From: Pseudoflavonifractor sp. An85
Lineage (GTDB): Bacteria > Bacillota > Clostridia > Oscillospirales > Oscillospiraceae
Reading direction: 5' to 3'
Assembly (NCBI RefSeq): GCF_002161235.1
Contig: NZ_NFHE01000007.1
Coordinates: 37,292 to 101,291, forward strand
DNA length: 64,000 nt
Of this stretch, positions 6,686 to 13,955 are shown one piece after another (the first letter of the stretch is position 1; each line of letters begins with the position of its first letter). A program made the translations under genes and the position numbers. The notes under the pieces were generated by a model. The model worked only from the letters and a program-made list of their open reading frames with translations, had not been told where the DNA came from and did not search any database.

Positions 6686-8521
6686 ATGGCAGGACCCATG
6701 CGACACGGCCCTATGGGCCACGGCCCCGCTGGTATGCACGGCGGGGACAAGGCAGCGGATTTCTCCGGCACCATGAAGAAATTGCTCAAATATATGAACC
6801 GCTACCTCCCCGTTCTCATCCTCTCCCTGGTGTGCGCAGTAGCCGGCACCGCCTTCTCCATTCTCGGCCCTAAAATTCTGGGTAACGCCACCACCAAGCT
6901 CTTTGAGGGCCTGATGGCCATGATTGCCGGTACCGGTGGCATCGACTTCGACGCTCTGGCCCAGATTCTTCTCTTCTTGGGCGGCCTGTACCTGTTCAGC
7001 GCTCTGCTGACCTATGTACAGGGCTGGCTCATGGCAGGCATCGCCACCAAAGTCAGCTACACCATGCGCACCGATATCAGCCGGAAGATCGACCGTCTGC
7101 CCATGTCCTACTTTGACAAGGTCTCCCACGGCGAGGTGCTCAGCCGTATCACCAACGACGTGGATTCCGTCACCCAGACCTTAAACCAGAGCCTGTCCCA
7201 GGTGGTCACTCAGGTGACCCTGCTGCTGGGTGTACTCATTATGATGCTCTCCATCAGTCCCTGGATGACCCTCATTGCCCTTTGCATCCTGCCCGTGTGT
7301 CTGTTCATCGTCATGAACGTCATCCGCCGCAGTCAGAAGTTCTTCCGCAGCCAGCAGGAATATCTGGGCCACGTCAACGGCCATGTGGAGGAGATGTTCG
7401 GCGCTCACGTGGTGGTTACCGCCTTCAACGGTCAAGAAGACTCCATCCGCACCTTCCACGAGATGAACGACAAGCTGTACCACAGCGCTTGGAAGAGCCA
7501 GTTCCTCAGCGGCATGATGATGCCTTTGATGAACTTTGCCAGCAACTTGGGTTATGTGGCCATCTGTGTGCTGGGCGGATTTTTGGCCCTGAACCAGGCC
7601 ATCACTGTGGGTGATATCCAGGCCTTCATCCAGTATGTGCGCCAGTTCACCCAGCCCATCAACCAGCTGGCCAACATCTCCAACCAGCTCCAGCTCACCG
7701 CTGCCGCCGCCGAGCGGGTGTTTCTCTTCCTGGATGAGCCGGAGGAGAGTCCCGACCCTTCCCCCGCTGTGGACCCCGAGTCCGTCGACGGCTCGGTGCA
7801 GTTTGCCCACGTGAACTTTGGCTATGTCCCCGATAAGACCATCATCCACGATTTCTCCGCCACCATCCAGCCCGGTACCAAGGTGGCCATCGTAGGCCCC
7901 ACCGGCGCAGGCAAGACCACCATCGTCAAGCTGCTGATGCGGTTTTACGATGTGAACGAGGGTGCTGTGCTGCTCAGTGGCTATGATGTGCGCCAGTTTG
8001 CCCGAGGCGAGATGCGCGATGCCTTTGGCATGGTGCTCCAGGACACCTGGCTGTACAACGACACCATCCGGGAGAACATCCGCTTCGGCCGTCTGACTGC
8101 CACCGACGAGGAAGTGCTCCAGGCCGCCAAAGCGGCTCAGGTGGACCACTTTGTGCGCACCCTCCCCCACGGCTACGACACCGTGCTCAACGAGGACGCC
8201 AGCAACATCAGCCAGGGCCAGAAACAGCTGCTCACCATTGCCCGCACCATTCTCTCTGACCCCAAGATCCTCATTCTGGACGAGGCCACTTCCAGCGTGG
8301 ATACCCGCACGGAAGTTGCCATCCAGCAGGCCATGGATCACCTCACCCAGGGTCGCACCAGCTTCATCATCGCCCACCGTCTGTCCACCATCCGCAACGC
8401 CGACGTCATTCTGGTGATGAAGGACGGCGACATTGTGGAGACAGGCACCCACCAGCAACTGCTGGATCAAAAGGGCTTCTACGCCAATTTGCACAACAGC
8501 CAGTTTGCCACCACGGCATAA
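6686..8521 (+). CDS. ABC exporter subunit with consensus ATPase residues (partner of preceding gene)
   Basis: A 611-residue half-transporter with a Met/Gly/His-rich N terminus (RHGPMGHGP), six predicted membrane segments, Walker A GPTGAGKTT (~404), signature ISQGQKQ (~507), Walker B LILDEATSS (~527) and H-loop IAHRLST (~561). Walker B and the His are canonical, while the signature is altered (SQGQ rather than SGGQ). This complements the first subunit: the competent site combines this Walker A/B with the partner's SGGQ, and the other site is degenerate. GGAGG lies ahead of the ATG, and a hairpin follows the stop. Confidence 0.92.
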   Translation: MAGPMRHGPMGHGPAGMHGGDKAADFSGTMKKLLKYMNRYLPVLILSLVCAVAGTAFSILGPKILGNATTKLFEGLMAMIAGTGGIDFDALAQILLFLGGLYLFSALLTYVQGWLMAGIATKVSYTMRTDISRKIDRLPMSYFDKVSHGEVLSRITNDVDSVTQTLNQSLSQVVTQVTLLLGVLIMMLSISPWMTLIALCILPVCLFIVMNVIRRSQKFFRSQQEYLGHVNGHVEEMFGAHVVVTAFNGQEDSIRTFHEMNDKLYHSAWKSQFLSGMMMPLMNFASNLGYVAICVLGGFLALNQAITVGDIQAFIQYVRQFTQPINQLANISNQLQLTAAAAERVFLFLDEPEESPDPSPAVDPESVDGSVQFAHVNFGYVPDKTIIHDFSATIQPGTKVAIVGPTGAGKTTIVKLLMRFYDVNEGAVLLSGYDVRQFARGEMRDAFGMVLQDTWLYNDTIRENIRFGRLTATDEEVLQAAKAAQVDHFVRTLPHGYDTVLNEDASNISQGQKQLLTIARTILSDPKILILDEATSSVDTRTEVAIQQAMDHLTQGRTSFIIAHRLSTIRNADVILVMKDGDIVETGTHQQLLDQKGFYANLHNSQFATTA

Positions 8522-8528
8522 GTAAAAT

Positions 8529-8557
8529 GGGGATGCAGGTTTTGTGCCTGCATCCCC
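8529..8557 (+). terminator. Hairpin terminator after the MarR-ABC operon
   Basis: Perfect 11-base-pair stem GGGGATGCAGG/CCTGCATCCCC with a 7-base loop, 8 bases after the stop. The following sequence (TGACTTTTAA) is only moderately T-rich. Confidence 0.65.
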
Positions 8558-8607
8558 TGACTTTTAAGTGAAGAGTGAATAGGGAAAAAGAAAACCGGCC
8601 AAGGGCC

Positions 8608-8747
8608 GGCGGCGCTTTTGCGCCGTCCAAGTGTTTTCGCCCCAGGCGAAAACCTTGGCGCAGGCGGAATTCACTTCCGCCGAGCATTGAAATGAGCCTA
8701 TGGCTCCCAAAACAAAAGCACCTGCTTTCGCAGGTGCTTTTGTTTTG
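8608..8747 (-). repeat. Multi-hairpin intergenic repeat, copy A (downstream of tRNA-Gly)
   Basis: About 140 bases closely matching 10662-10799. It holds GGCGGCGC/GCGCCG, GTTTTCGCC/GGCGAAAAC and GGCGGAA/TTCCGCC hairpins and ends with the tRNA terminator stem. Relative to the minus-strand tRNA it lies directly downstream. A short reading frame beginning MLGGSEFRLRQGF crosses it but looks incidental. Confidence 0.75.
8709..8746 (-). terminator. Terminator of tRNA-Gly
   Basis: A 17-base-pair stem AAAACAAAAGCACCTGC/GCAGGTGCTTTTGTTTT with TTTC loop, abutting the tRNA 3' end. Compared with the tRNA-Arg terminator it differs by one compensated pair (C-G versus T-A), which supports the fold. Confidence 0.8.
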
Positions 8748-8819
8748 GAGCGGGTGAGGGGAATCGAACCCCCGTGTTCAGCTTGGGAAGCTGACATTCT
8801 ACCATTGAACTACACCCGC
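8746..8819 (-). tRNA. tRNA-Gly (anticodon CCC)
   Basis: The minus strand folds as a 74-base cloverleaf. Acceptor arm GCGGGTG pairs with CACCCGC, the anticodon stem TCAGC/GCTGA carries loop TTCCCAA, and the T arm contains GGTTCGATTCC. The discriminator is T and the terminal CCA is encoded. The anticodon CCC reads GGG glycine codons. Confidence 0.95.
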
Positions 8820-8844
8820 ATATTCTTTTTTACCGGTGAAAGTG

Positions 8845-8873
8845 ATTATAATACACCCCACAGGAAAAATCAA
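8845..8873 (-). promoter_or_regulatory. Promoter of tRNA-Gly
   Basis: Minus strand TTGATT (8873-8868), 17-base spacer, TATAAT (8850-8845); start expected about 18 bases before the tRNA 5' end. Confidence 0.7.
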
Positions 8874-8959
8874 GAGTTTTTTCTCCCCACCCTTCTTCCC
8901 TCTTCCCCATATTTCCCCCAGTCCCTCAAGACTTTATATAAACTTTACAATTCCACCCC

Positions 8960-8988
8960 TTTACTTTTCCGGACTACCTTGGTACAAT
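8960..8988 (+). promoter_or_regulatory. Promoter of the 25-codon mini-gene
   Basis: TTTACT (8960-8965), 17-base spacer, TACAAT (8983-8988). Transcription would begin near 8995, about 28 bases before the small reading frame at 9023. Confidence 0.6.
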
Positions 8989-9022
8989 ACACAACAGAAA
9001 CCAAGAAAAGAGGTGTGAACCC

Positions 9023-9100
9023 GTGAGAGACTTTTCCCGCATGCCCGATGTGGATGATATGATTTTCAATGACGATCAAACCGTTCCCAGCCAGCGCTGA
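9023..9100 (+). CDS. Candidate small protein (25 residues), unrecognised
   Basis: A GTG-initiated frame encodes 25 residues, acidic in the middle (PDVDDMIFNDD). AAAAGAGG lies about 8 bases before the GTG; an internal ATG at 9041 would give 19 residues. A promoter is visible 35 bases upstream and a terminator 32 bases downstream, so a discrete transcript of about 180 nt is plausible. There is no signal peptide or membrane segment. It could instead be a small regulatory RNA. No family is recognised. Confidence 0.4.
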   Translation: MRDFSRMPDVDDMIFNDDQTVPSQR

Positions 9101-9131
9101 TTGGCCCGAACGTTTTCTTTCACATCTATAG

Positions 9132-9172
9132 AACTCACCCCAGGACCCCTGGAGTGAGTTTTTGTCGTTTTT
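9132..9172 (+). terminator. Terminator of the mini-gene
   Basis: Stem AACTCACCCCAGG/CCTGGAGTGAGTT (one mismatch) with a 3-base loop, then T5-GTCG-T6. Confidence 0.8.
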
Positions 9173-9199
9173 TCCACACTCCAGAGAAAGAGGTTATTT

Positions 9200-10513
9200 A
9201 TGATGTATTCCTTCTCCCAGCTGGCCTGGTTCTTCCTGATCTACTCGTTTTTGGGTTGGTGCGCCAGCGTGGCAGTCTGCGCCGTCAAAAAGCATTCTTT
9301 CGTCAATCCAGGCTTTTTAAATCTGCCCCTGAGCCCCATCTACGGCGTGGGTGCCGTCCTGGTCACCGTGGTCTTTCCCGAACTGGTCGACCAGCCCTTC
9401 TTCTTCATTTTAGGTTCCTGTGCCCTTTTCGCTGTGTTGGCTGTCACCACTGGTGTGGGGCTAGAGCGGCTGCTGCGCCGGAGATGGTGGGACTTCTCTC
9501 ACCACCGCTTCCACTTCCACGGCTATGTCTCCCTGTCCATGCTGTTGGTGCTGGGCGTAGCCGCCTGGCTGGGTATGCGCTTTCTCAACCCGCTGCTGGC
9601 TCTGGTTCTGGGCGACCTGCCTGAGCTTCTCTCTCGCATTCTTCTGCTGGTACTCTATTCCCTGGTGGGGCTTGATCTAGCCCTCTCGCTGGGCATCACC
9701 GTGGAGATGGGCGTCCGCCTGCGCCGTCTCTCCCGCCTGTCCCAGGACTTTCAGGAGCTCTCCTCCCTGTTCGGACACGCCATCACCCAGCGCATCCAGG
9801 CCCGTATGCTCCACGCCTACCCCAATCTGGAACAGCCCTCTTCTGCCAAGCCTGTTGCCAAACCGGAGGTCTTTGCTCAAGGCTGTTCTCCCACCAAGCT
9901 CATTTGGCTGTTTGTCATTGCCGCCCTGCTGGGCGATATCATCGAAACTCTGTTCTGCCGGGCCACCATGGGAATTTGGATGAGTCGCAGCAGTCTTATC
10001 TACGGCCCCTTCAGCATTGTATGGGGCCTGGGGGCTGTGATGTTCACCGCCTTGCTCTACCGCTACCGGGACAAGAGCGATCGGTACTTATTCTTTGCCG
10101 GCACCATTTTGGGTGGCGCCTACGAATACTTTTGTAGCGTATTCACCGAACTGGTCTTTGGTACCGTGTTCTGGGACTACAGCCACATTCCCTTCAACCT
10201 GGCCGGACGTATCAACTTGCTGTACTGTTTCTTCTGGGGCATTGCTGCCGTGGGTTGGATGAAGCTGCTCTATCCCCACCTGTCCCGGCTCATTGAGCGC
10301 ATTCCCATGAAGGCCGGCAAGCCCCTGACGGTGGTTCTGGTGGTGTTCATGGTGGCGAACATTCTTATTTCCGCTCTGGCTCTGGGGCGCTATCAACAGC
10401 GGCACACCGTCCCGGATAGCCCAACCAACGTCGTGAGCGAATTTTTAGACCTCCACTACCCGGATGAACGGATCGAACTGGTTTATCCCAACATGAAACA
10501 GGTGGCTGACTAA
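9200..10513 (+). CDS. PF06541-type (putative ABC transporter type IV / CmpB-like) membrane protein, two-repeat form
   Basis: A 437-residue multi-pass protein. The N-terminal half shows SFLGWCASVAV then NLPLSPIYGVGAVLV; the C-terminal half shows LGDIIETLFC, LIYGPFSIVWGLGAVM, AYEYFCS and WDYSHIPFNLAGR. These are two divergent copies of the same PF06541 unit joined by a soluble linker at about 195-235. Only the C-terminal copy keeps the EYF and WDYS motifs. Members are membrane proteins of unknown function despite the ABC name; no ATPase is adjacent. AGAGG precedes two adjacent ATGs at 9200 and 9203. A single-repeat relative is encoded at 14501. Confidence 0.75.
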   Translation: MMYSFSQLAWFFLIYSFLGWCASVAVCAVKKHSFVNPGFLNLPLSPIYGVGAVLVTVVFPELVDQPFFFILGSCALFAVLAVTTGVGLERLLRRRWWDFSHHRFHFHGYVSLSMLLVLGVAAWLGMRFLNPLLALVLGDLPELLSRILLLVLYSLVGLDLALSLGITVEMGVRLRRLSRLSQDFQELSSLFGHAITQRIQARMLHAYPNLEQPSSAKPVAKPEVFAQGCSPTKLIWLFVIAALLGDIIETLFCRATMGIWMSRSSLIYGPFSIVWGLGAVMFTALLYRYRDKSDRYLFFAGTILGGAYEYFCSVFTELVFGTVFWDYSHIPFNLAGRINLLYCFFWGIAAVGWMKLLYPHLSRLIERIPMKAGKPLTVVLVVFMVANILISALALGRYQQRHTVPDSPTNVVSEFLDLHYPDERIELVYPNMKQVAD

Positions 10514-10516
10514 AAC

Positions 10517-10554
10517 AAAAACGTCCGATGCAACTAGAGGCATCGGACGTTTTT
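10517..10554 (+). terminator. Terminator after the PF06541 gene
   Basis: Stem AAAAACGTCCGATGC/GCATCGGACGTTTTT, starting 4 bases after the stop codon, with T tract. Confidence 0.88.
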
Positions 10555-10580
10555 CAATCTCAAGCGAATACATAAATCAA

Positions 10581-10608
10581 ACCCCCGGACGCTTACGCAT
10601 CCGGGGGT
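10581..10608. repeat. GC-rich hairpin
   Basis: Perfect 9-base-pair stem ACCCCCGGA/TCCGGGGGT with a 10-base loop and no adjacent T tract. It lies between the PF06541 terminator and repeat copy B; function unknown. Confidence 0.45.
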
Positions 10609-10661
10609 ATATGACATCCAAACAGCATAGATTTCCAGTAGAACATGGCCCCACACGGTGG

Positions 10662-10799
10662 GGCGGCGCTTATGCGCCGTACAAGCGTTTTCGCCTATGG
10701 CGAAAACCTTGGCGCAGGCGGAATTGACTTCCGCCGAGCATTAAAATGAACCTGTGGTTACCAAAATAAAAGCACCTGCTTTCGCAGGTGCTTTTATTT
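10662..10799 (-). repeat. Multi-hairpin intergenic repeat, copy B (downstream of tRNA-Arg)
   Basis: Second copy of the element at 8608-8747 with the same order of hairpins: GGCGGCGC/GCGCCG, GTTTTCGCC/GGCGAAAAC, GGCGGAA/TTCCGCC, then the tRNA terminator. Most substitutions fall in loops or between stems. It again lies immediately downstream of a tRNA. Confidence 0.75.
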
Positions 10800-10800
10800 T
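10763..10800 (-). terminator. Terminator of tRNA-Arg
   Basis: A 17-base-pair stem AAAATAAAAGCACCTGC/GCAGGTGCTTTTATTTT with TTTC loop, immediately 3' of the tRNA. Confidence 0.8.
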
Positions 10801-10876
10801 GGTACGGCTGGAGGGATTCGAACCCCCGACCTTTTGGTTCGTAGCCAAACACTCTATCCAGCTGAGCTACAGCCGC
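10800..10876 (-). tRNA. tRNA-Arg (anticodon ACG)
   Basis: A 77-base minus-strand cloverleaf: acceptor GCGGCTG with CAGCCGT (a G-U first pair), D arm with GCTCAGCTGGATAGAGT, anticodon stem TTTGG/CCAAA with loop CTACGAA, T arm GGTTCGAATCC, discriminator A and encoded CCA. The ACG anticodon (A34 edited to inosine by TadA) reads CGN arginine codons. Confidence 0.95.
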
Positions 10877-10897
10877 GTGTCGTTTCCTGGCGACTTG

Positions 10898-10929
10898 ATT
10901 ATAATAGCACAGCACTTAGAAGAATGCAA
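10898..10929 (-). promoter_or_regulatory. Probable promoter of tRNA-Arg
   Basis: Minus strand TATAAT (10903-10898) is perfect. The nearest -35-like hexamer, TTGCAT (10929-10924), is 20 bases away, longer than ideal. Confidence 0.5.
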
Positions 10930-10971
10930 GAGTTTTTTCGCTTTTTTCAAAAATTTTTTCAACGGGTCTAT

Positions 10972-11604
10972 TTACTCCTCCGAGATCATATAACTGAGGG
11001 TCAGGAGGCTATCGGCAAAGTGTACGTTCTCCACCTTCACATCAGGCATCTCCTGCTCCGGCAGCTCCACATTGGTGAAGTTCCAGATGCCGTCCACTCC
11101 CAGCTTGCTCAAACGGCGAGCGGTATCCACAGCCACCGAACCAGGGACGGTGAGCACCGCCACACTGACCCGGTGCTCCCGCACAAAGGTGTCCAGCCCG
11201 TCGATGTGGTACACGGGGACACCACCCAGCTTGGTGTCCACCAGCTGCGGGTCCACATCAAAGGCCGCCACCAGACGGAAGCCGTTGGCACGGAAGGGGA
11301 AATTCTCAATGAGGGCACGCCCCAGGTTACCAGCACCCAGAATCAGCACGGTGTGTCCTTTGTTCATACCCAGGATTTCCGCCACCTCGCCCCGCAGGCG
11401 CTCCACATTATAACCATATCCCTGCTGGCCGAACCCGCCAAAGCAGGACAGATCCTGGCGAATCTGAGAGGCAGTCAGTCCCATGGATTGGGCCAACGCC
11501 CCCGAGGAAATACGAATGGTTCCAGCCCGGTACAAATCATCCAGATGACGGTAGTACCGCGGCAAACGGCGAATTACCGCCGAAGAAATTTTATCTTTTT
11601 TCAT
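10972..11604 (-). CDS. rex: Redox-sensing transcriptional repressor Rex
   Basis: A 210-residue repressor that senses the NADH/NAD+ ratio and controls fermentation genes. The N-terminal winged helix (ISSGALAQSMGLTASQIRQDL) is followed by the Rossmann signature LGAGNLGRAL. The start is the ATG at 11604, with GAGGG 5 bases before it; a GTG four codons upstream overlaps that Shine-Dalgarno. A TTGACA-17-TAGAAT promoter sits 70-100 bases upstream. No clear Rex operator was found in its leader. It is monocistronic and divergent from the SpoIID-like trio. Confidence 0.95.
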   Translation of the reverse strand: MKKDKISSAVIRRLPRYYRHLDDLYRAGTIRISSGALAQSMGLTASQIRQDLSCFGGFGQQGYGYNVERLRGEVAEILGMNKGHTVLILGAGNLGRALIENFPFRANGFRLVAAFDVDPQLVDTKLGGVPVYHIDGLDTFVREHRVSVAVLTVPGSVAVDTARRLSKLGVDGIWNFTNVELPEQEMPDVKVENVHFADSLLTLSYMISEE

Positions 11605-11667
11605 AGCAACCCTCACACTTTGTCAAAATCTGACCAGCGATCGTTTCGTCAATCTTTTACCATATGC

Positions 11668-11695
11668 ATAGTATTCTATCTCATTGTCATAAGTT
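11668..11695 (+). promoter_or_regulatory. Candidate sigma-E-type promoter for the SpoIID-like trio
   Basis: ATA (11668-11670), 17 bases, CATAAGTT (11688-11695) fits ATA-N16-18-CATAnnnT. It overlaps the divergent rex promoter. The pattern is permissive, so this is only suggestive. Confidence 0.3.
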
Positions 11696-11701
11696 TGTCA
11701 A
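11673..11701 (-). promoter_or_regulatory. Sigma-A promoter of rex
   Basis: Minus strand TTGACA (11701-11696), 17-base spacer, TAGAAT (11678-11673). Confidence 0.75.
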
Positions 11702-11753
11702 TTTCCTTATGGCATTTCTTGCAACATTTCTCATTCTCAAGGAGGTATTCCAC

Positions 11754-12143
11754 ATGGCTCAAACCGGTTCTCTCATTGTGCGGGTCTTTGCATCCCGCGC
11801 GCAGCTTCCCATACAGGGAGCCACGGTGCTGGTTGCCCAGCGAGATGATCAAGGACGGTATCAACTCTTGTCCGCTCTGATTACCGACGAGAGTGGCTTG
11901 GCAGGCCCCGTTTCTCTACCTGCCCCGGATGTGGCTCTCAGCCAGAACCCCGGTAGCCCTCTGCCCTTCTCCTCCTACTCCCTGGTGGTGGAGCACCCAG
12001 GCTATCAGGTGGCGATCTTCCAGGATCTGCAAATCTTCTCTGGGGTGGAGACCACCCAAAGCGTCCCCCTCATGCCCCTGTCCATTCCCGAATCGGATTC
12101 TCCCAGACAGCAGATCACCCAAGTTACCCCACAACCACTGTAA
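11754..12143 (+). CDS. Carboxypeptidase-regulatory-like (beta-sandwich) domain protein
   Basis: A 129-residue protein starting at the ATG at 11754, which follows AAGGAGG by 8 bases. It reads as one small beta-sandwich: GSLIVRVFASRAQLPIQGATV, a SALITDESG turn, and YSLVVEHPGYQVAIFQDLQIF, the pattern of carboxypeptidase-regulatory-like/Cna-B-type domains that often act as stalks or adhesion modules. There is no signal peptide, transmembrane segment or sorting signal, which is odd for that fold. It heads a three-gene operon with SpoIID-like and peptidoglycan-binding proteins. Its exact role is unknown. Confidence 0.65.
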   Translation: MAQTGSLIVRVFASRAQLPIQGATVLVAQRDDQGRYQLLSALITDESGLAGPVSLPAPDVALSQNPGSPLPFSSYSLVVEHPGYQVAIFQDLQIFSGVETTQSVPLMPLSIPESDSPRQQITQVTPQPL

Positions 12144-12153
12144 GGAGGCCGCT

Positions 12154-13335
12154 ATGTCTGTATCCGTCATTCCATACATTCCCGAATTCATCACCGTGCA
12201 CCTGGGCCAACCCAGTCAGCAGGCTGAAAATGTCACCGTCACCTTTCCCGACTACATCAAAAATGTGGCCTCCAGCGAGGTCTATCCCACCTGGAAGGAA
12301 GAAGCACTCAAAGCCAACATTCTGGCTCAAATCTCCTTTGCCCTCAACCGGGTGTACACGGAGTTCTACCCCAGCCGCGGCTATGACTTCGACATCACCA
12401 GCGAGACCCAAAACGACCAGAAGTTCATCAAGGGCCGGAGCACCTTTGAAAACATCGACCGACTGGTGGACGACATGTTCACCACCTACATCCGCCGGGT
12501 AGGCTTTGTGGAACCTCTGGCTGCTAAATTCTGCAACGGCACCACCTCTACCTGCGATGGGCTTTCCCAGTGGGGCAGCGAGGCGCTGGCCCAAGAGGGC
12601 GAGGACTATATGTCCATTTTGCGCCGCTACTATGGCAATGACATCGAGCTGGTCAACGACGCCCCCATTCGGGACGTCCCCAACTCCTACCCGGGTTATC
12701 CGCTGCGGCAGGGCACCACCGGGGAGGACGTGGTGGTGCTCCAAGCCATGCTCAACCGCATCGGCCAGAACTACCCCGCCATTCCCCGCTTAACCCAGGT
12801 GGATGGTATCTTCGGTCCCAAAACCGAGGAGGCGGTTCGGGTATTTCAATCCGTGTTTGGCCTCAGCGTGGACGGCATTGTGGGGCGGGCTACCTGGTAT
12901 AAGCTGGTGTTCCTCTATGTGGCGGTAACCAAACTCTCCGAGCTGGTCAGCGAAGGACAGAGCTTCACCCAAGTGCAAGGCCCCTCCGGCATTCAAGTGC
13001 TGCGCCAAGGAGACCGAGGCCCGGCGGTTTCCGCCCTGCAATTCTTCCTCTCCCTCATTGGGCAGTATTCCTTCACTCTGCCCATGCTGGACATCGACGG
13101 CATTTTCGGCCCTAAAACCCGCCAGGCCGTAGAACAGGCCCAAAAAAACTTTGGCCTGCCGGTGACGGGCGTGGTGAACAATGCCACCTGGCTGAACATT
13201 TACGACGAGTACAAGGGGATTGCCACCACCTCCCTGGCCGATGCCAACCTTCCCCTCTCCCCCTCGGAGATTGAAAATCAGTTCCAAGCCGGGCAATTCC
13301 CCGGCTACTCTCTCACCTACGGCACCAACGATTAA
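12154..13335 (+). CDS. SpoIID/LytB-like protein with two C-terminal peptidoglycan-binding domains
   Basis: A 393-residue protein from the ATG at 12154 with AAGGAGG ahead. Residues ~45-165 resemble the SpoIID/LytB domain (EEALKANILAQISFALNRV, then FCNGTTSTCDGLSQWGSEAL, then DYMSILRRYYG). Two peptidoglycan-binding type-1 domains follow, each with a (V/I)DGIFGPKT core near 210-270 and 310-375. SpoIID proteins are glycan-strand lytic transglycosylases, but they carry an N-terminal anchor; none is visible here. It may act on forespore or coat material from the mother-cell cytoplasm, or be released by lysis. Domain calls are good; function is inferred. Confidence 0.75.
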   Translation: MSVSVIPYIPEFITVHLGQPSQQAENVTVTFPDYIKNVASSEVYPTWKEEALKANILAQISFALNRVYTEFYPSRGYDFDITSETQNDQKFIKGRSTFENIDRLVDDMFTTYIRRVGFVEPLAAKFCNGTTSTCDGLSQWGSEALAQEGEDYMSILRRYYGNDIELVNDAPIRDVPNSYPGYPLRQGTTGEDVVVLQAMLNRIGQNYPAIPRLTQVDGIFGPKTEEAVRVFQSVFGLSVDGIVGRATWYKLVFLYVAVTKLSELVSEGQSFTQVQGPSGIQVLRQGDRGPAVSALQFFLSLIGQYSFTLPMLDIDGIFGPKTRQAVEQAQKNFGLPVTGVVNNATWLNIYDEYKGIATTSLADANLPLSPSEIENQFQAGQFPGYSLTYGTND

Positions 13336-13349
13336 GGAGGTAAGCGCAG

Positions 13350-13859
13350 ATGGAATTGAACCTGACCGGCGCCCCGGTGCGTGACGTGCAACATATGCTC
13401 AACGTGATCTCCCTGACCCATCCAGCCCTTCCCCGGCTGGTGGAGGACGGGGTATTCGGGGAGCGCACCTTGGAGGCAGTGATGATTTTCCAGCGGGACT
13501 TCGGCCTGCCCGTCACGGGTGAAGTAGACTACGCCACCTGGTTGGCCCTGCGGGTACAGGCCGACCTCATCGCCCTGCGGGACGGTGCCCCTACTCCTCT
13601 GCAAATCATCTCCCCTCAGTTTGTCCCCACCCCCACTGGTTCCCCGGAGTGGGCTTTTGTACGCACCATTTTTTCCGCCCTCTCCTCCACCTTAAATAAT
13701 TTTCAGCAAGATCCGGCTGCCGACACGGAGAATTTGAAGCTATTACAAGAACTGGCTCAGCTACCTGTCACGGGCACGTTGGACCGCCCCACCTGGAGTA
13801 TTTTGGTGCGGCTCTACCACGCCCTGGTGGTGCGGAAGGCGCTGTCATCCCCTGCGTAA
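13350..13859 (+). CDS. Peptidoglycan-binding domain protein (two PGB units)
   Basis: A 169-residue protein whose ATG follows AAGGAGG. Residues ~5-70 form a clear peptidoglycan-binding type-1 domain (VRDVQHMLNVI, VEDGVFGERTLEAVMIFQ, LPVTGEVDYATW). Residues ~95-160 look like a second, degenerate unit ending LPVTGTLDRPTWSILV. No catalytic domain, signal peptide or membrane segment is seen. It sits 14 bases after the SpoIID-like gene and probably functions with it. Confidence 0.75.
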   Translation: MELNLTGAPVRDVQHMLNVISLTHPALPRLVEDGVFGERTLEAVMIFQRDFGLPVTGEVDYATWLALRVQADLIALRDGAPTPLQIISPQFVPTPTGSPEWAFVRTIFSALSSTLNNFQQDPAADTENLKLLQELAQLPVTGTLDRPTWSILVRLYHALVVRKALSSPA

Positions 13860-13874
13860 TCCAACAGGTTTTCC

Positions 13875-13903
13875 TTGTAAGCGTCCGCCTTTTTCGGTAT
13901 AAT
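13875..13903 (+). promoter_or_regulatory. Promoter of the DUF4364 gene
   Basis: TTGTAA (13875-13880), 17 bases, TATAAT (13898-13903). A 9-base-pair hairpin GAGCAGTCC/GGACTGCTC (13908-13928) would sit at the 5' end of the transcript, where it could stabilise the mRNA. Confidence 0.7.
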
Positions 13904-13955
13904 ATAAGAGCAGTCCTGTGGACTGCTCCATCCCAAGAAAGGCAGGAACCAAACC

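Noticed and set aside
8406..8687. Reading frame MLGGSEFRLRQGF across repeat copy A, with a similar one at 10670-10915
   Set aside because: It runs through the stems of a structured repeat, overlaps the ABC gene end or a tRNA, and has no Shine-Dalgarno. Similarity between the two follows from DNA repeat identity.
11640..11710. TTGTCA-type repeats near rex considered as a Rex operator
   Set aside because: The half-sites are not arranged as the palindromic Rex operator; one of them is simply the -35 box of the rex promoter.
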